A DNA stretch of 64,000 nucleotides, from positions 3,735,501 through 3,799,500 of the forward strand of contig NZ_UFSM01000001.1 of the NCBI RefSeq assembly GCF_900445235.1, read 5' to 3'. Below are positions 1-8,308 of the stretch, piece by piece. Made by a program: the position numbers and the translations under genes. The notes under the pieces were generated by a model. The model was not told the origin of the DNA and did not search any database. It saw only the letters and a list, made by a program, of their open reading frames with translations. This DNA is from Aminobacter aminovorans. Lineage in GTDB: Bacteria; Pseudomonadota; Alphaproteobacteria; Rhizobiales; Rhizobiaceae. Within the stretch, counting starts at the first letter, position 1. Each line of letters starts with the position of its first letter.

Positions 1-492
1 GCGCTGCTGACCGTGGCGCTGCTGATCGTGCTGCAGATCCCCAGCATCGCCGAACTGTTCACCACGCGCGCCCAGCTCGTCCAGGACTATGACGGGGCGC
101 GCCTCGGCCGCTTCGCCCGCTACGGCATCGGCTTCCTCCTGGCGACGGAGAAACCTTTCGGCATCGGAGCGCTGGTGTTCGGCCAGATCTATGGCGAAGA
201 CACCCACAACATCTGGCTGAAGACGCTGATGGATTATGGCTGGCTCGGCTTTGCCAGCTACCTGACGCTGATCGTCTGGACCGTCGCCGCGGGGTTCCGC
301 ATCCTGCTGCGCAACAGGCCCTGGCAGCCCTATCTGCTGTCGGCCTATGTCGTTTTCCTCGGACATATCGCGCTGGGCACGGTCATCGACACCGACCACT
401 GGCGTCACTTCTACCTGCTGCTCGGCCTGATCTGGGGCTCGATCGCCCTTGAGGCCCGCCACCAGCGCGCCTTGGCCTCGCCGACCTTCTGA
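1..492 (+). CDS. O-antigen ligase/polymerase-like membrane protein, C-terminal part
   Basis: The reading frame is open from the first base, so the gene starts outside the window and only about 163 C-terminal residues are seen. The visible part has hydrophobic segments, a loop carrying the pattern GEDTHNIWLKTLMDYGWLG, and two further membrane spans before a short cytoplasmic tail. The 'H-N-x-W/F-L-x-x-L-x-x-G-x-x-G' pattern is typical of the large periplasmic loop of O-antigen ligase/polymerase (Wzy/WaaL, PF04932) proteins, which join polysaccharide units at the inner membrane. Which polysaccharide it serves cannot be told from this fragment. Confidence 0.7.
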   Translation, partial: ALLTVALLIVLQIPSIAELFTTRAQLVQDYDGARLGRFARYGIGFLLATEKPFGIGALVFGQIYGEDTHNIWLKTLMDYGWLGFASYLTLIVWTVAAGFRILLRNRPWQPYLLSAYVVFLGHIALGTVIDTDHWRHFYLLLGLIWGSIALEARHQRALASPTF

Positions 493-510
493 CTCGCCGG
501 CGACTGGCCG

Positions 511-672
511 CCGTTGCACACAAGATTCCCGTTTTGTGAACGGTCCGGCACCGGTTTGCCGGCTCAACTCAGCGTGACCGCTTTGTGAATCAGAGTGACC
601 GATCCGTCTATGGCAATCGGAAAGGTAGGCGCCTATCTCACAGTGGTCAGCGAGACGACAAAACAAAAACCG
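511..672 (+). repeat. Upstream region of DUF1344 copy 1, duplicated 714 bp downstream
   Basis: This stretch matches 1225-1386 at a constant offset of 714 bases, for example TGAACGGTCC at 537 and 1251 and the block CTCAACTCAGCGTGACCGCT. The similarity runs on into the coding sequences, so promoter, leader and gene were duplicated together. No other feature lies between the upstream membrane-protein gene and the first DUF1344 gene. Confidence 0.85.
624..637. promoter_or_regulatory. Palindrome in leader of DUF1344 copy 1
   Basis: GGTAGGCGCCTATC is a near-perfect 14-base inverted repeat 71 bases before the start codon. The equivalent place in copy 2 (1336-1351) is also palindromic although the bases differ. 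It could be an operator or a small RNA hairpin; the sequence does not decide. Confidence 0.35.
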
Positions 673-707
673 CCGCCTCGCTACCGAATAATGAAAGGAC
701 TACTCCA

Positions 708-944
708 ATGAATAAGATCATCCTCGCAGCTTCTGCAATCGCTCTGATGTCTGGTGCAGCATTTGCTTCATCGGCTGAAGGTGTTGTTGCCAAGTTTGAC
801 CCAGCCGTCCGCGTCATTACGCTCGAAAGCGGCCAGAGCTATTCGGTTCCGCGTGACGTTGCTATCCCGTCGATCCAGACCGGCGAGAAGGTATCGATCC
901 AGCTCAACGACGAAGGCGACAAGGTCCAGGGCGTCCTCCGCTAA
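708..944 (+). CDS. DUF1344 family secreted small protein, copy 1
   Basis: A 78-residue protein begins MNKIILAASAIALMSGAAFA, a clear Sec signal peptide with an AFA cleavage site, so the mature product of about 58 residues should be periplasmic or secreted. The mature part carries the DUF1344 pattern: GVVAKFD, then RVITLESGQSY, then VPRDVAIP, then EKVSIQ. Function of the family is unknown. The start chosen is the internal ATG preceded by GAAAGGAC, because the longer upstream frame lies in the leader. It is about 83 percent identical to copy 2 by eye and is the first of four tandem paralogues; a strong hairpin follows the stop codon, so it is probably a single-gene transcript. Confidence 0.88.
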   Translation: MNKIILAASAIALMSGAAFASSAEGVVAKFDPAVRVITLESGQSYSVPRDVAIPSIQTGEKVSIQLNDEGDKVQGVLR

Positions 945-981
945 GCGGAACCGCCATACCCTTCAACTGCCTTTACCTCCG

Positions 982-1016
982 AAAAAGCCACGGGCCCTCC
1001 CACCCGTGGCTTTTTT
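982..1016 (+). terminator. Rho-independent terminator of DUF1344 copy 1
   Basis: The arms AAAAAGCCACGGG and CCCGTGGCTTTTTT form a 13-base stem with a short loop, ending in a run of six T. The same design follows copies 2, 3 and 4. Confidence 0.9.
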
Positions 1017-1224
1017 CGTTTGTGACGCAGCGCACATTTGGCAATCCGCCGTCGGCTCCACAAGGCGCCCCGCGCTCCATCCAACGCCGCATTGCCCAGC
1101 CAGCGCGATCGAGCAACCGACCTGCATCCAGATGCAGGCTCGCTCCTGCACACTTTCACTATCCTCCACGATGAAGCGGGCTCGCGTCTCACCGCCGCGA
1201 GCAGATTCGTTTTCCCGGCCGGGC

Positions 1225-1386
1225 CGTTGCGCACAGTTGTGCCGATTTGTGAACGGTCCGACACCCGTTTGCCGGCTCAACTCAGCGTGACCGCTTTGTG
1301 ACTCAGAGTGACCACCCAGCCTATGGAAATTCGAAAGATAGGTGCCTATCTATAAGTGGTAAGCGAAACGACAAAACAACAAACCG
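1225..1386 (+). repeat. Upstream region of DUF1344 copy 2 (second unit of the tandem duplication)
   Basis: This is the second unit of the 714-bp duplication. The bases between the copy 1 terminator and this point (1017-1224) hold no convincing gene; the overlapping open frames on both strands there have no recognisable domain or ribosome-binding site. Confidence 0.85.
1336..1351. promoter_or_regulatory. Perfect-arm palindrome in leader of DUF1344 copy 2
   Basis: AGATAGGTGCCTATCT has two perfectly complementary 7-base arms around TG. It corresponds to the palindrome at 624-637 in copy 1, with symmetry kept despite base changes, which argues for a functional operator or RNA hairpin. Confidence 0.4.
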
Positions 1387-1421
1387 TCGATCCGCTACCG
1401 AACATTGAAAGGACCAAAACA

Positions 1422-1658
1422 ATGAAGAAGATCATCCTTGCCGCTTCGGCTATCGCCATGATGTCTGGCGCTGCATTTGCTTCGTCTGCAAATGGCGTTG
1501 TTGCCAAGTTCAACGAACAGGCACGCGTCATTACGCTCGAGAGCGGCCAGAGCTACACCGTTCCGCGTGATGTCGCCATCCCGGCGATCCAGGCTGGCGA
1601 AAAGGTATCGATCCAGCTCAACGGCGAAGGCGACAAGGTCAATGCCGTTCTCCGCTAA
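1422..1658 (+). CDS. DUF1344 family secreted small protein, copy 2
   Basis: This 78-residue paralogue of the preceding gene starts MKKIILAASAIAMMSGAAFA, again a Sec signal peptide. The mature domain keeps GVVAKF, RVITLESGQSYTVPRDVAIP and EKVSIQLNGEGDKV. Differences from copy 1 cluster just after GVVAKF (DPAV becomes NEQA) and at the extreme C-terminus; signal and core are nearly unchanged. The start ATG lies behind GAAAGGACC, the same ribosome-binding context as copy 1. Function is unknown; the small beta-rich look suggests a periplasmic binding or modulating role, but that is inference. Confidence 0.88.
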   Translation: MKKIILAASAIAMMSGAAFASSANGVVAKFNEQARVITLESGQSYTVPRDVAIPAIQAGEKVSIQLNGEGDKVNAVLR

Positions 1659-1708
1659 GGCGGATCAGCATTGATGGTCCGACTTACCCCAAGCCGGCCT
1701 CACCTCGA

Positions 1709-1744
1709 CAAAAAGCCATGGGCCCTCCCACCCATGGCTTTTTT
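1709..1744 (+). terminator. Rho-independent terminator of DUF1344 copy 2
   Basis: AAAAAGCCATGGG pairs with CCCATGGCTTTTTT, a 13-base stem followed by T residues. Compared with the copy 1 terminator the stem has a paired change (CACGGG/CCCGTG to CATGGG/CCCATG). The rest of the gap to the next gene (1745-1972) shows no gene or further strong structure. Confidence 0.9.
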
Positions 1745-1972
1745 GCGTTCCAGGACATGGCGATGCCAAATCATCGGCATTGAAAATGCCCCGCGCGAAC
1801 GGCAACTCGCCACCAGAGTTTCACCGCCGCGCGGCAAGTTCACGTGATCAAAACGTGTCTAGAGTTTACCTGTTGGCGCGTAACAAGCACCGACGTCGGA
1901 TCGTAGTTGATGGTGTCAGCAAGGTGTCCCGCAACAAGCAGCACCTCGCATAACCCCATCAGGAGAACGATC

Positions 1973-2224
1973 ATGAACAAGCTCATTCTGGCTGCAGCCG
2001 CATTCGCACTCTTCTCCGGCTCCGCCCTCGCCTCCGACGCCAGCGGCGTCGTCACCCGCTTCAACGCCGACACCCGCGTCATCACGCTCCAGGGCGGCGC
2101 CAGCTACACCATTCCGCGCGATGTCGCCCTGCCATCGGTCAGGGTCGGCGAGAAGGTCTCGATCCTCTTCAACGACGAAGGCGACGTCGTCCGCAATGTG
2201 CTGGCCGGCCCGCAGATGATGTAA
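1973..2224 (+). CDS. DUF1344 family secreted small protein, copy 3
   Basis: An 83-residue protein begins MNKLILAAAAFALFSGSALA, a signal peptide cleaved after ALA. The mature part has the family core GVVTRFNADTRVITLQGGAS, YTIPRDVALP and EKVSILFNDEGDVV, ending with a slightly longer tail (LAGPQMM). It is more diverged than copies 1 and 2 from each other. The start ATG is preceded by AGGAGAAC at good spacing. Its upstream region does not match those of copies 1 and 2, so it was either duplicated earlier or is independently controlled. Confidence 0.87.
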   Translation: MNKLILAAAAFALFSGSALASDASGVVTRFNADTRVITLQGGASYTIPRDVALPSVRVGEKVSILFNDEGDVVRNVLAGPQMM

Positions 2225-2247
2225 CGCAGTTACAGCGAAAAGGCCTG

Positions 2248-2278
2248 AAGCCATGGGCGCGCCACTCCCATGGCTTTT
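2248..2278 (+). terminator. Hairpin terminator of DUF1344 copy 3
   Basis: AAGCCATGGG pairs with CCCATGGCTT (10 bases, perfect) with TTTT overlapping the end. It is shorter than, but clearly related in sequence to, the copy 2 terminator. Confidence 0.75.
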
Positions 2279-2498
2279 GCGCGCCCGGCCCGACCGCTGC
2301 CAGGCTCGGCCTGAAGCTGACCTGGCGGCCGACAATTCAAGACGGTGCGACACCGTGACAGCAGCAAAAGCGCGTGATCTATTTGTGTTTGTTGTTTACC
2401 GAACCAAACTAACGGCAGGGCGTTTCTTCTCCGCACCAAGCAATTGGCATCTCCCTCCCGGATCCAACCCTTGGTCATAGAGCAATAGGAGAAGTATA

Positions 2499-2750
2499 AT
2501 GAGAAAGCTCATCCTTGCCGCATCCGCTCTTGCCCTCATGTCGGGCGCAGCCCTTGCTACCGAAGTCGATGGCGTCGTTGCCAAGTTCAACCCGGCGGTC
2601 CGCGTCATCACGCTCACCAATGGCGAGAGCTTCACCATCCCGCGCGACGTCGCAATCCCGCCGCAACTGGCTCCCGGCAAGCGGGTGGCAATCGACCAGC
2701 ATGACAACGGCGCCAAGATCGAATCCGTCATGGTGGGTTCGGCCACGTAA
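2499..2750 (+). CDS. DUF1344 family secreted small protein, copy 4
   Basis: An 83-residue protein begins MRKLILAASALALMSGAALA, a Sec signal peptide. The mature domain shows GVVAKFNPAVRVITLTNGES, FTIPRDVAIP and a more diverged end (KRVAIDQHDNGAKIESVMVG). The start is preceded by AATAGGAGAAG. It is the last of the four-gene array. All four are on the same strand with a private hairpin each, so the array looks like a dosage or diversification series rather than an operon. Function unknown. Confidence 0.87.
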   Translation: MRKLILAASALALMSGAALATEVDGVVAKFNPAVRVITLTNGESFTIPRDVAIPPQLAPGKRVAIDQHDNGAKIESVMVGSAT

Positions 2751-2780
2751 CATCACGCGTCAGTTCCCACCCCTACAGAC

Positions 2781-2814
2781 AACGCCATGGACGCCACCAG
2801 CGTCCGTGGCGTTC
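2781..2814 (+). terminator. Hairpin terminator of DUF1344 copy 4
   Basis: AACGCCATGGACGC pairs with GCGTCCGTGGCGTT with one mismatch, loop CACCA. The downstream T run is poor (CCTCGTTT), so termination may be weaker than at copies 1 and 2. Confidence 0.65.
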
Positions 2815-2912
2815 CTCGTTTCGGTAAAAGAAGCATGGAGCAGAGGCCACTGCCTTCGCAGCAGCCGGCAGTTCGAAGTTCAGGTGCCAGAAGAAAGCAG
2901 TCGAGCCCGGGG

Positions 2913-2927
2913 TCGAACCGACGACCC
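2913..2927 (-). repeat. 15-base match to the T-arm region of the nearby tRNA-Pro
   Basis: TCGAACCGACGACCC occurs here and again at 3657-3671 inside tRNA-Pro(GGG), in the same orientation. No complete tRNA can be folded around this copy. It may be a relic of a tRNA or an attachment-site scar, or chance. Confidence 0.4.
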
Positions 2928-3009
2928 GGTTTTTGCCGAGGCCTGCTGTAAACCCGAAACGCCTCTGATACGCTCAAAGGAGTACCGCCACGCGACAGCA
3001 GGACAAGCG

Positions 3010-3436
3010 ATGAGCGACCTTACGACTGCGATTCTTGTTGCGGCAAACGCGCACCCAAATCGACAAGGCCAAGCAGCCCTATATCCTGCATCCGCTTAGA
3101 GTCATGCTGGCGGTCGACAGTGACGGAGAACGGATGGCCGCCGTCCTGCATGACGTTGTCGAAGACACTGAATTCACTTTGGGCGATCTACGAACCAGGG
3201 GGTTCCCTGCCGGGGTTGTCGAAGCGGTTGACGCCCTCACGCGCCGGGACGATGAGCCCTATCCCGATTTCATCAATCGGGCGCGCTCCAACGAGATAGC
3301 GCGACGCGTCAAGATCGCCGACATCCTTGACAACACCACCCCCGAACGCGTGCGGGCCGCCGGACTTGGGCAGCAATATCTGGATCGCTACCGCGAAGCG
3401 CTTCAAATGCTGACTGACGCCGAGAGCCAATCCTGA
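3010..3436 (+). pseudogene. Small HD-domain (p)ppGpp-hydrolase-like protein, apparently frameshifted
   Basis: The downstream frame encodes KAKQPYILHPLRVMLAV, then LHDVVEDTEFTLGDL, then KIADILDNT, the pattern of stand-alone RelA/SpoT-type HD hydrolases (MESH1-like). HDVVED is the metal-binding HD motif. The natural N-terminus, MSDLTTAILVAANAH, lies in a different frame just upstream, starting at the ATG at 3010. The frames switch near 3052, where joining AANAH to RTQIDKAKQPY would need a small insertion. Either the gene is disrupted, the sequence has an indel error, or a TTG at 3035 restarts translation and yields 133 residues lacking the first helix. If active it would hydrolyse (p)ppGpp or a related nucleotide in the cytoplasm. 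Confidence 0.6.
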
Positions 3437-3638
3437 TCGCCTGCCGCCGCTCTCTCCGCCAGACCGCAGTCGACGGCAACCCCGCCCGCCGTAACAGCCG
3501 AAACAGGCGCCTGACAGGCGATGGCGTTCTCTACCGCTCGATCGTCGGTCGAAAGGCCGAGGCAAGAACGAAAAATGTAAACGGTGGGGAAATCGGCAAA
3601 CCGCAATCTGGGGGATAGCGGTTAAGTCTTTGTTTTAA

Positions 3639-3715
<77 letters not shown>

Positions 3716-3819
3716 GACCGGTCGCGATGTATCTTGATATTGCCGCTTCGGTCAACCCAATTCGGCGGCTTTCCCGCCAAACTTCTTCATTCCAGGAATA
3801 TTTTAGTAGCCGACGGAGA

Positions 3820-4359
3820 TCAGCGAACCTGGTCCAACAGGCGCTTGCATTCGAGCAGGTCGAACAGCGCCTCCTGCAGCAAGGCCCGGTTGTCGCGCGA
3901 CAGCTTGCCGGAATCAGCTGCCACCGGCCCCTCGTCGTCACCCTTGCCCAGGCCGAAGAAGCGGCGGCTGGGCTTGGCGCGCGCCTCGCCCACCAGCATC
4001 TCCTCATCAGGACCGCGCGGCTGCGCTGCCGGCGTCAGGGGCGCTTCGGCCTGCTTGCGCTGGGCGATGGCCTCGACGGCCTTCATGTCGCCGCTGCCGA
4101 TGGCAACCAGGAACTGGTTGCCATTGTCGCGCAACAGTTTCTGCACGCCCTTGATGGTGTATCCCTGCTCATAGAGCATATGGCGGATGCCCTTGATCAG
4201 TTCGACATCCTGCGGCCTGTAGTATCGCCGGCCGCCACCACGCTTCATCGGCTTGATCTGGGTGAAGCGGGTTTCCCAGAAGCGCAGCACGTGCTGCGGC
4301 AAATCAAGGTCTTCGGCCACTTCACTGATGGTGCGGAAGGCGTCGGGGCTCTTGTCCAT
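3820..4359 (-). CDS. MerR family transcriptional regulator
   Basis: A cytoplasmic DNA-binding protein of 179 residues. The N-terminus has the MerR winged helix-turn-helix: [20 protein letters not shown], then WETRF, then [12 protein letters not shown] with [17 protein letters not shown] (about residues 8-75). The rest is charged and low-complexity, without the cysteines of metal-sensing MerR proteins, so the effector is unknown. I chose MDKSPDAF as the start because this is where the conserved domain begins; an ATG 36 bases upstream (4395) or a TTG at 4422 would give longer versions. It follows ihfA on the same strand in the usual rhizobial order fabH-ihfA-merR and is likely co-transcribed. 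Confidence 0.88.
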   Translation of the reverse strand: MDKSPDAFRTISEVAEDLDLPQHVLRFWETRFTQIKPMKRGGGRRYYRPQDVELIKGIRHMLYEQGYTIKGVQKLLRDNGNQFLVAIGSGDMKAVEAIAQRKQAEAPLTPAAQPRGPDEEMLVGEARAKPSRRFFGLGKGDDEGPVAADSGKLSRDNRALLQEALFDLLECKRLLDQVR

Positions 4360-4476
4360 GGTCGCCACTTTCGCAAAAAACGATTCGTGATCCATTTCAG
4401 CGCTTTGGGCAACAACATTCAAGCCCGGCGCGAATCACGCACCAGGCTATCAACCGGATAGTCGAAAGCTCGCAGC

Positions 4477-4800
4477 CTACTTGGCGGCCTTGGACTTGCC
4501 GTTCTGGTGAGCACGCAGAATCCGGCTCTTGAGCACGTTGGATGCCTTGAAGGTCATCACCCGGCGCGGCAGGATCGGCACTTCTTCGCCGGTCTTGGGG
4601 TTGCGGCCAACACGTTCGTTCTTGTCGCGAACGTGGAACGTGGCGAAAGACGACAATTTGACCGTCTCGCCGCGCACGATTGCTTCGCAGATTTCGTCGA
4701 GAACGGTTTCGACCAGTTGCGCCGATTCCGTGCGCGAGAGGCCGACTTTCCGATAGACGGATTCAGCGAGGTCGGCACGTGTCAGTGTCTTTCCCCCCAT
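4477..4800 (-). CDS. ihfA: Integration host factor subunit alpha
   Basis: A 107-residue member of the HU/IHF family of DNA-bending proteins. It starts [20 protein letters not shown], contains the dimerisation helices, and has the DNA-binding arm signature [20 protein letters not shown] (about residues 64-83), where the arm proline intercalates into DNA. The ATPRxx-like segment typical of alpha subunits supports the subunit call. The product pairs with IhfB to bend specific sites in recombination, replication and promoter control. It sits between fabH and merR on the same strand, 128 bases after fabH. Family and order make this call firm. Confidence 0.95.
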   Translation of the reverse strand: MGGKTLTRADLAESVYRKVGLSRTESAQLVETVLDEICEAIVRGETVKLSSFATFHVRDKNERVGRNPKTGEEVPILPRRVMTFKASNVLKSRILRAHQNGKSKAAK

Positions 4801-4928
4801 GCGACGGGCCCCATCCTCAATATCTGAAATCCAGCAACGCGCCGGAGGTTAAGTAATTGATCCGTCAAGGTCAAGGACCGATCCCATGACCTTTTCAAGA
4901 CGCTGCGCGAAGGCTTGAGCCCGCGCGA

Positions 4929-5900
4929 TCACCACCTCACGAGCACGGCGCCCCAGGTGAAACCGCCGCCCATCGCCTCGAGCATCACAAGGTCGCCCTT
5001 CTTGATGCGTCCGTCGGCAACCGCCGCCGACAGCGCCAGCGGCACAGACGCAGCCGAGGTGTTGCCATGCAGATGCACGGTTACAACAGCCTTTTCCTCC
5101 GCAATGCCGAGCTTCTTGGCCGAAGCGTCGATGATGCGCTTGTTGGCCTGGTGCGGCACGAACCAATCCAGCGTGTCGGCGGAAACGCCCGTCTGGGCGA
5201 AGACGTCCTCGATGACGTCGGTGATCATGCCGACGGCATGCTTGAAGACCTCGCGGCCTTCCATCTTGAGATGGCCGACGGTGCCGGTGGTGGACGGCCC
5301 ACCGTCGACATAGAGCTTGTCCTTGTGGGTTCCGTCGGAGCGCAGGCTGGCGGCGAGCACGCCGCGGTCGGCAACAGTGCCCTCGCCTTGCTGGGCTTCC
5401 AGCACCAGCGCGCCGGCGCCATCGCCGAACAGCACGCAGGTCGAGCGGTCGCTCCAGTCGAGAATGCGCGAGAACGTCTCGGAACCGATCACCAGCACAC
5501 GCTTGGCAAGGCCACCCTTGATGTAAAGGTCGGCGGTGGTGACGGCGTAGACGAAGCCGCTGCACACCGCCTGCATGTCGAAGGCGAAGCCATGGCGCAT
5601 GCCGAGCCGGTTCTGGATCTCGACTGCGGTGGCGGGAAAGGTGTTGTTCGGCGTCGAGGTGGCGAGCACGATCAGGTCGATATCATCGGGCGTCAGGCCG
5701 GCATTGTCGAGCGCTGCACGGGCGGCAGCCTCGCCGAGCGAGGCTGTCGTCTCGTCGTCGGCGGCGATGTGGCGCTGACGGATGCCAGTGCGCTGGGCGA
5801 TCCACTCGTCCGAGGTCTCGACCATGCCTTCGAAATCGGCGTTCTTCATGATGCGGCGGGGCAGCGCTGAACCAATGCCGCGCACAACTGATCTGATCAC
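4929..5900 (-). CDS. fabH: 3-oxoacyl-ACP synthase III (KASIII)
   Basis: This 323-residue enzyme condenses acetyl-CoA with malonyl-ACP to start fatty-acid synthesis. The catalytic triad is visible: Cys at about 113 in [11 protein letters not shown], His in [10 protein letters not shown] and Asn in [14 protein letters not shown]. Other FabH signatures are [11 protein letters not shown] near the N-terminus and [10 protein letters not shown]. The start is GTG ([14 protein letters not shown]), a usual start for this protein, preceded by a weak AGGA. It lies 12 bases after plsX on the same strand, so the two lipid-initiation genes are almost certainly one transcript. Length is normal and no residue is missing. 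Confidence 0.97.
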   Translation of the reverse strand: MIRSVVRGIGSALPRRIMKNADFEGMVETSDEWIAQRTGIRQRHIAADDETTASLGEAAARAALDNAGLTPDDIDLIVLATSTPNNTFPATAVEIQNRLGMRHGFAFDMQAVCSGFVYAVTTADLYIKGGLAKRVLVIGSETFSRILDWSDRSTCVLFGDGAGALVLEAQQGEGTVADRGVLAASLRSDGTHKDKLYVDGGPSTTGTVGHLKMEGREVFKHAVGMITDVIEDVFAQTGVSADTLDWFVPHQANKRIIDASAKKLGIAEEKAVVTVHLHGNTSAASVPLALSAAVADGRIKKGDLVMLEAMGGGFTWGAVLVRW

Positions 5901-5912
5901 GTTGAAAAAATC

Positions 5913-6980
5913 CTATTCCTGATCTTCGACCGCGGCCGCGGGGCGGCCCATTGCAGCATGCGGGTTGCGTGCGTGAAACAGGTCGAGGTCGGCTTCGATG
6001 CGGTCGAGCAGCCGATTCCGGACCATATCATAGGCCATTTCGATGGCAGCGGCGAAGCCGTCGGCGTCGGCGCCGCCATGGCTTTTCACCACGATGCCAT
6101 TGAGGCCGAGGAACACGCCGCCATTGGCGCGACGCACGTCCATCTTCTCGCGCAGGCGGTCGAAGGCGCCCTTGGCGAAAATGTAGCCGATCTTGGCCAT
6201 CAGCGTGCGGCTCATCGCTTCACGCAGATAGCCGGCGATCTGGCGCGCCGTGCCTTCGGCGGTCTTAAGGGCGATGTTGCCGGAAAAGCCTTCGGTAACG
6301 ACCACGTCGGTGGTGCCCTTGCCGATGTCGTCGCCCTCGACAAAGCCCTGGTAATTCATCGAGGCCATGTTGGCCTCGCGCAACATGCGCCCGGCTTCCT
6401 TGACCTCTTCCTGGCCCTTGATCTCCTCGACGCCGACATTGAGCAGGCCGACAGTCGGCCGGTCGATGCCGAACAGCGCCCGCGCCATGCCGGTGCCCAG
6501 GATGGCGAAATCGGTGAGCTGGTGCGCATCCGCGCCGATGGTGGCGCCAACGTCGAGCACGACGCTCTCGCCGCGCGCCGTCGGCCACAGGGCAGCGATG
6601 GCGGGGCGATCGATCGTCGCCATTGTGCGCAGGCAGAATTTCGACATCGCCATCAGCGCGCCGGTGTTGCCGGCGGAGACGCAGGCATCTGACGTGCCCG
6701 ACTTGACCGCTTCGATCGCCTTCCACATCGACGACTTCCAGCGGCCCTGGCGCAGCGCCTGGCTCGGCTTGTCGTCCATGCGCACGGCGACCTCGCAGTG
6801 CACGAACTCGCTGACGGCAGCAAGCTTGGGCTGCTTGGCAAGCTCGGGACGGACCACTTCTTCGCGGCCATAGATGATGAAGCGAATATCGGTGCGCCTG
6901 GTGGCGACCTTGGCCAGGGCAGGAATGATCACGGAAGGACCGTGATCGCCGCCCATGGCATCAATGGAAATCTTGATCAC
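5913..6980 (-). CDS. plsX: Phosphate acyltransferase PlsX
   Basis: A 355-residue peripheral-membrane enzyme that converts acyl-ACP to acyl-phosphate for phospholipid synthesis. Family marks are the N-terminal [19 protein letters not shown], the [11 protein letters not shown] motif and a C-terminal [14 protein letters not shown]. The start codon is GTG. It heads the run plsX-fabH-ihfA-merR and follows the DUF177 gene at 105 bases, the normal arrangement in alphaproteobacteria (rpmF is elsewhere). The C-terminal tail beyond the conserved Gly/His motif is about 50 residues, as usual. Confidence 0.97.
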   Translation of the reverse strand: MIKISIDAMGGDHGPSVIIPALAKVATRRTDIRFIIYGREEVVRPELAKQPKLAAVSEFVHCEVAVRMDDKPSQALRQGRWKSSMWKAIEAVKSGTSDACVSAGNTGALMAMSKFCLRTMATIDRPAIAALWPTARGESVVLDVGATIGADAHQLTDFAILGTGMARALFGIDRPTVGLLNVGVEEIKGQEEVKEAGRMLREANMASMNYQGFVEGDDIGKGTTDVVVTEGFSGNIALKTAEGTARQIAGYLREAMSRTLMAKIGYIFAKGAFDRLREKMDVRRANGGVFLGLNGIVVKSHGGADADGFAAAIEMAYDMVRNRLLDRIEADLDLFHARNPHAAMGRPAAAVEDQE

Positions 6981-7085
6981 GCGTCGGTCATCTCACTGTT
7001 GGCGTAGCTGGGCACGCAAAAGTCCGGCGAAAGTAACGGTTTTGGATAACCGCACAACCGGGATTACGCGAAACGGCGGGCGTTT

Positions 7086-7640
7086 TCAAAGCTTCTTGGA
7101 TATTAGACGGAGCTTTTTCTGGAATTCGCTCTCGACCGGCTCGACGACATCGTCATCGGTGCTGGCGACTGCGACGCCGGTCTTGCGCGGATAAGGATCG
7201 ATGGCGAGACCAAAGAACTCCTCGGCAAGCGCACCGACATCGATGGTGTCGCCAGTGAAGGTTTCGGGCGCGTCGGGCCCCTCCGCATCGAGCAGGATCT
7301 CGCCTGCCGCGTTGAAGCCTTGCCTGGCAAGCTTGGAATCCTCGGGCAGGAAGACGCCCTCGACATCCTCGTCGATCACCGATTCAACGGGCTCGAGCGT
7401 GACGACGCATGCCTGGGTGATCTCTGCCTGGACCCGGCCGCGAACCTTGACGCCGTTGCGCTTCCATTTGGTGACAAGCAGGTCCGCCTTGTAGCGCTCG
7501 ACCGAGGTCAGCCCATGCACCTCGGCCAGTGCGGCACGATGGGCGGCATCGGCATCGACTGTTACAGCCATGCCCTTCTGCGGCAGCCTGGCGACATTGA
7601 CCTTGAATGAAACCGGGCTCGGGGTCTCGTCAGGCATCAT
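7086..7640 (-). CDS. DUF177 (YceD family) protein
   Basis: A 184-residue protein with the YceD/DUF177 pattern: TKWKRNGVKVRGRVQAEITQ, then CVVTLEPVESVIDEDVEGVF in the centre and EEFFGLAIDPYPRK near the end. In other bacteria the gene is coupled to rpmF, and plant or bacterial relatives are linked to 23S rRNA accumulation; a role in large-subunit assembly is therefore likely but not shown here. The start is one of two consecutive ATG codons behind GGAGG. It lies between the cytochrome bc1 chaperone gene (12 bases upstream) and plsX, all on the minus strand. Confidence 0.9.
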   Translation of the reverse strand: MMPDETPSPVSFKVNVARLPQKGMAVTVDADAAHRAALAEVHGLTSVERYKADLLVTKWKRNGVKVRGRVQAEITQACVVTLEPVESVIDEDVEGVFLPEDSKLARQGFNAAGEILLDAEGPDAPETFTGDTIDVGALAEEFFGLAIDPYPRKTGVAVASTDDDVVEPVESEFQKKLRLISKKL

Positions 7641-7652
7641 GGGTGGCCTCCT

Positions 7653-8195
7653 TCAGGCTGCCAGCGGCGCCGGATATGACAATTTGCCGGCACATATGTC
7701 TTCCGACGGCTGCTCGGCAAGGGCGCGATTCGCCGCAAAGACATATTCGGCGAGTGCGACGGCTTCCGGCCACTCCTTCACCTCGGGGCGGACATTGCGC
7801 AAAAGTGCCGCAGCAAGTGCCGGATGATCGTCGCCTTCGAGCGCGTTCTTGTAGGATTCGGTGCGGCCGTAGAACATCTTGGCCAGCTTCTTCATGCGCT
7901 TGGGAACGCCGACGTCGCTGATGCCGAGTTCGCGCAGCGAATGGTCGACGTCGAGGAAGAACTCGTCGATCAGACGCTGGGCAATGTCGGCAGGCGCCCC
8001 CGGCTCACCGCGCAAACGGTGCTGGAACAGGAACATGTGCAGCGAAAGCATCTCGAAACGGCCAAGCGGCGTGTCGGGAACATTCCATGCGGAATAAAAT
8101 GGTTCCTGCCGCGCGGCCGCCACGATTCGTGTATAGAGCGCCTCGGTGATGGCGCGATTGGCTTGGCGTTCACGGCCAAACAGACGCTGGAACAT
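7653..8195 (-). CDS. Ubiquinol-cytochrome c chaperone family protein (CBP3-like)
   Basis: A protein of about 180 residues of the Ubiq_cyt_C_chap family (PF03981), related to mitochondrial Cbp3/UQCC1, which helps assemble cytochrome b of the bc1 complex. Conserved features are YSAWNVPDTPLGRFEMLSLH, MFLFQHRLRG, LIDEFFLDVDHSLRELGISD and the basic KRMKKLAKMFYGR helix. The start MFQRLFGRERQAN is where the family begins; a longer version from 8255 would overlap the divergent bamE leader. It is divergent from bamE and co-directional with the DUF177 gene, a common alphaproteobacterial arrangement. Confidence 0.88.
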   Translation of the reverse strand: MFQRLFGRERQANRAITEALYTRIVAAARQEPFYSAWNVPDTPLGRFEMLSLHMFLFQHRLRGEPGAPADIAQRLIDEFFLDVDHSLRELGISDVGVPKRMKKLAKMFYGRTESYKNALEGDDHPALAAALLRNVRPEVKEWPEAVALAEYVFAANRALAEQPSEDICAGKLSYPAPLAA

Positions 8196-8308
8196 TTTGA
8201 GGGCGGTCTCCCGGGGACCCGTTTCGCTTAGTGGCCTTGTTGCATCGGCGCGCAAGCTGGTTTACCGGTTTTGCGGCTTCGCGCAAGCAGGGGCTCTGGC
8301 ACGACAGG

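Noticed and set aside
2897..2930. Complete tRNA gene around the tRNA-Pro-like 15-mer
   Set aside because: No acceptor or anticodon stem can be formed on either strand; kept only as a short repeat.
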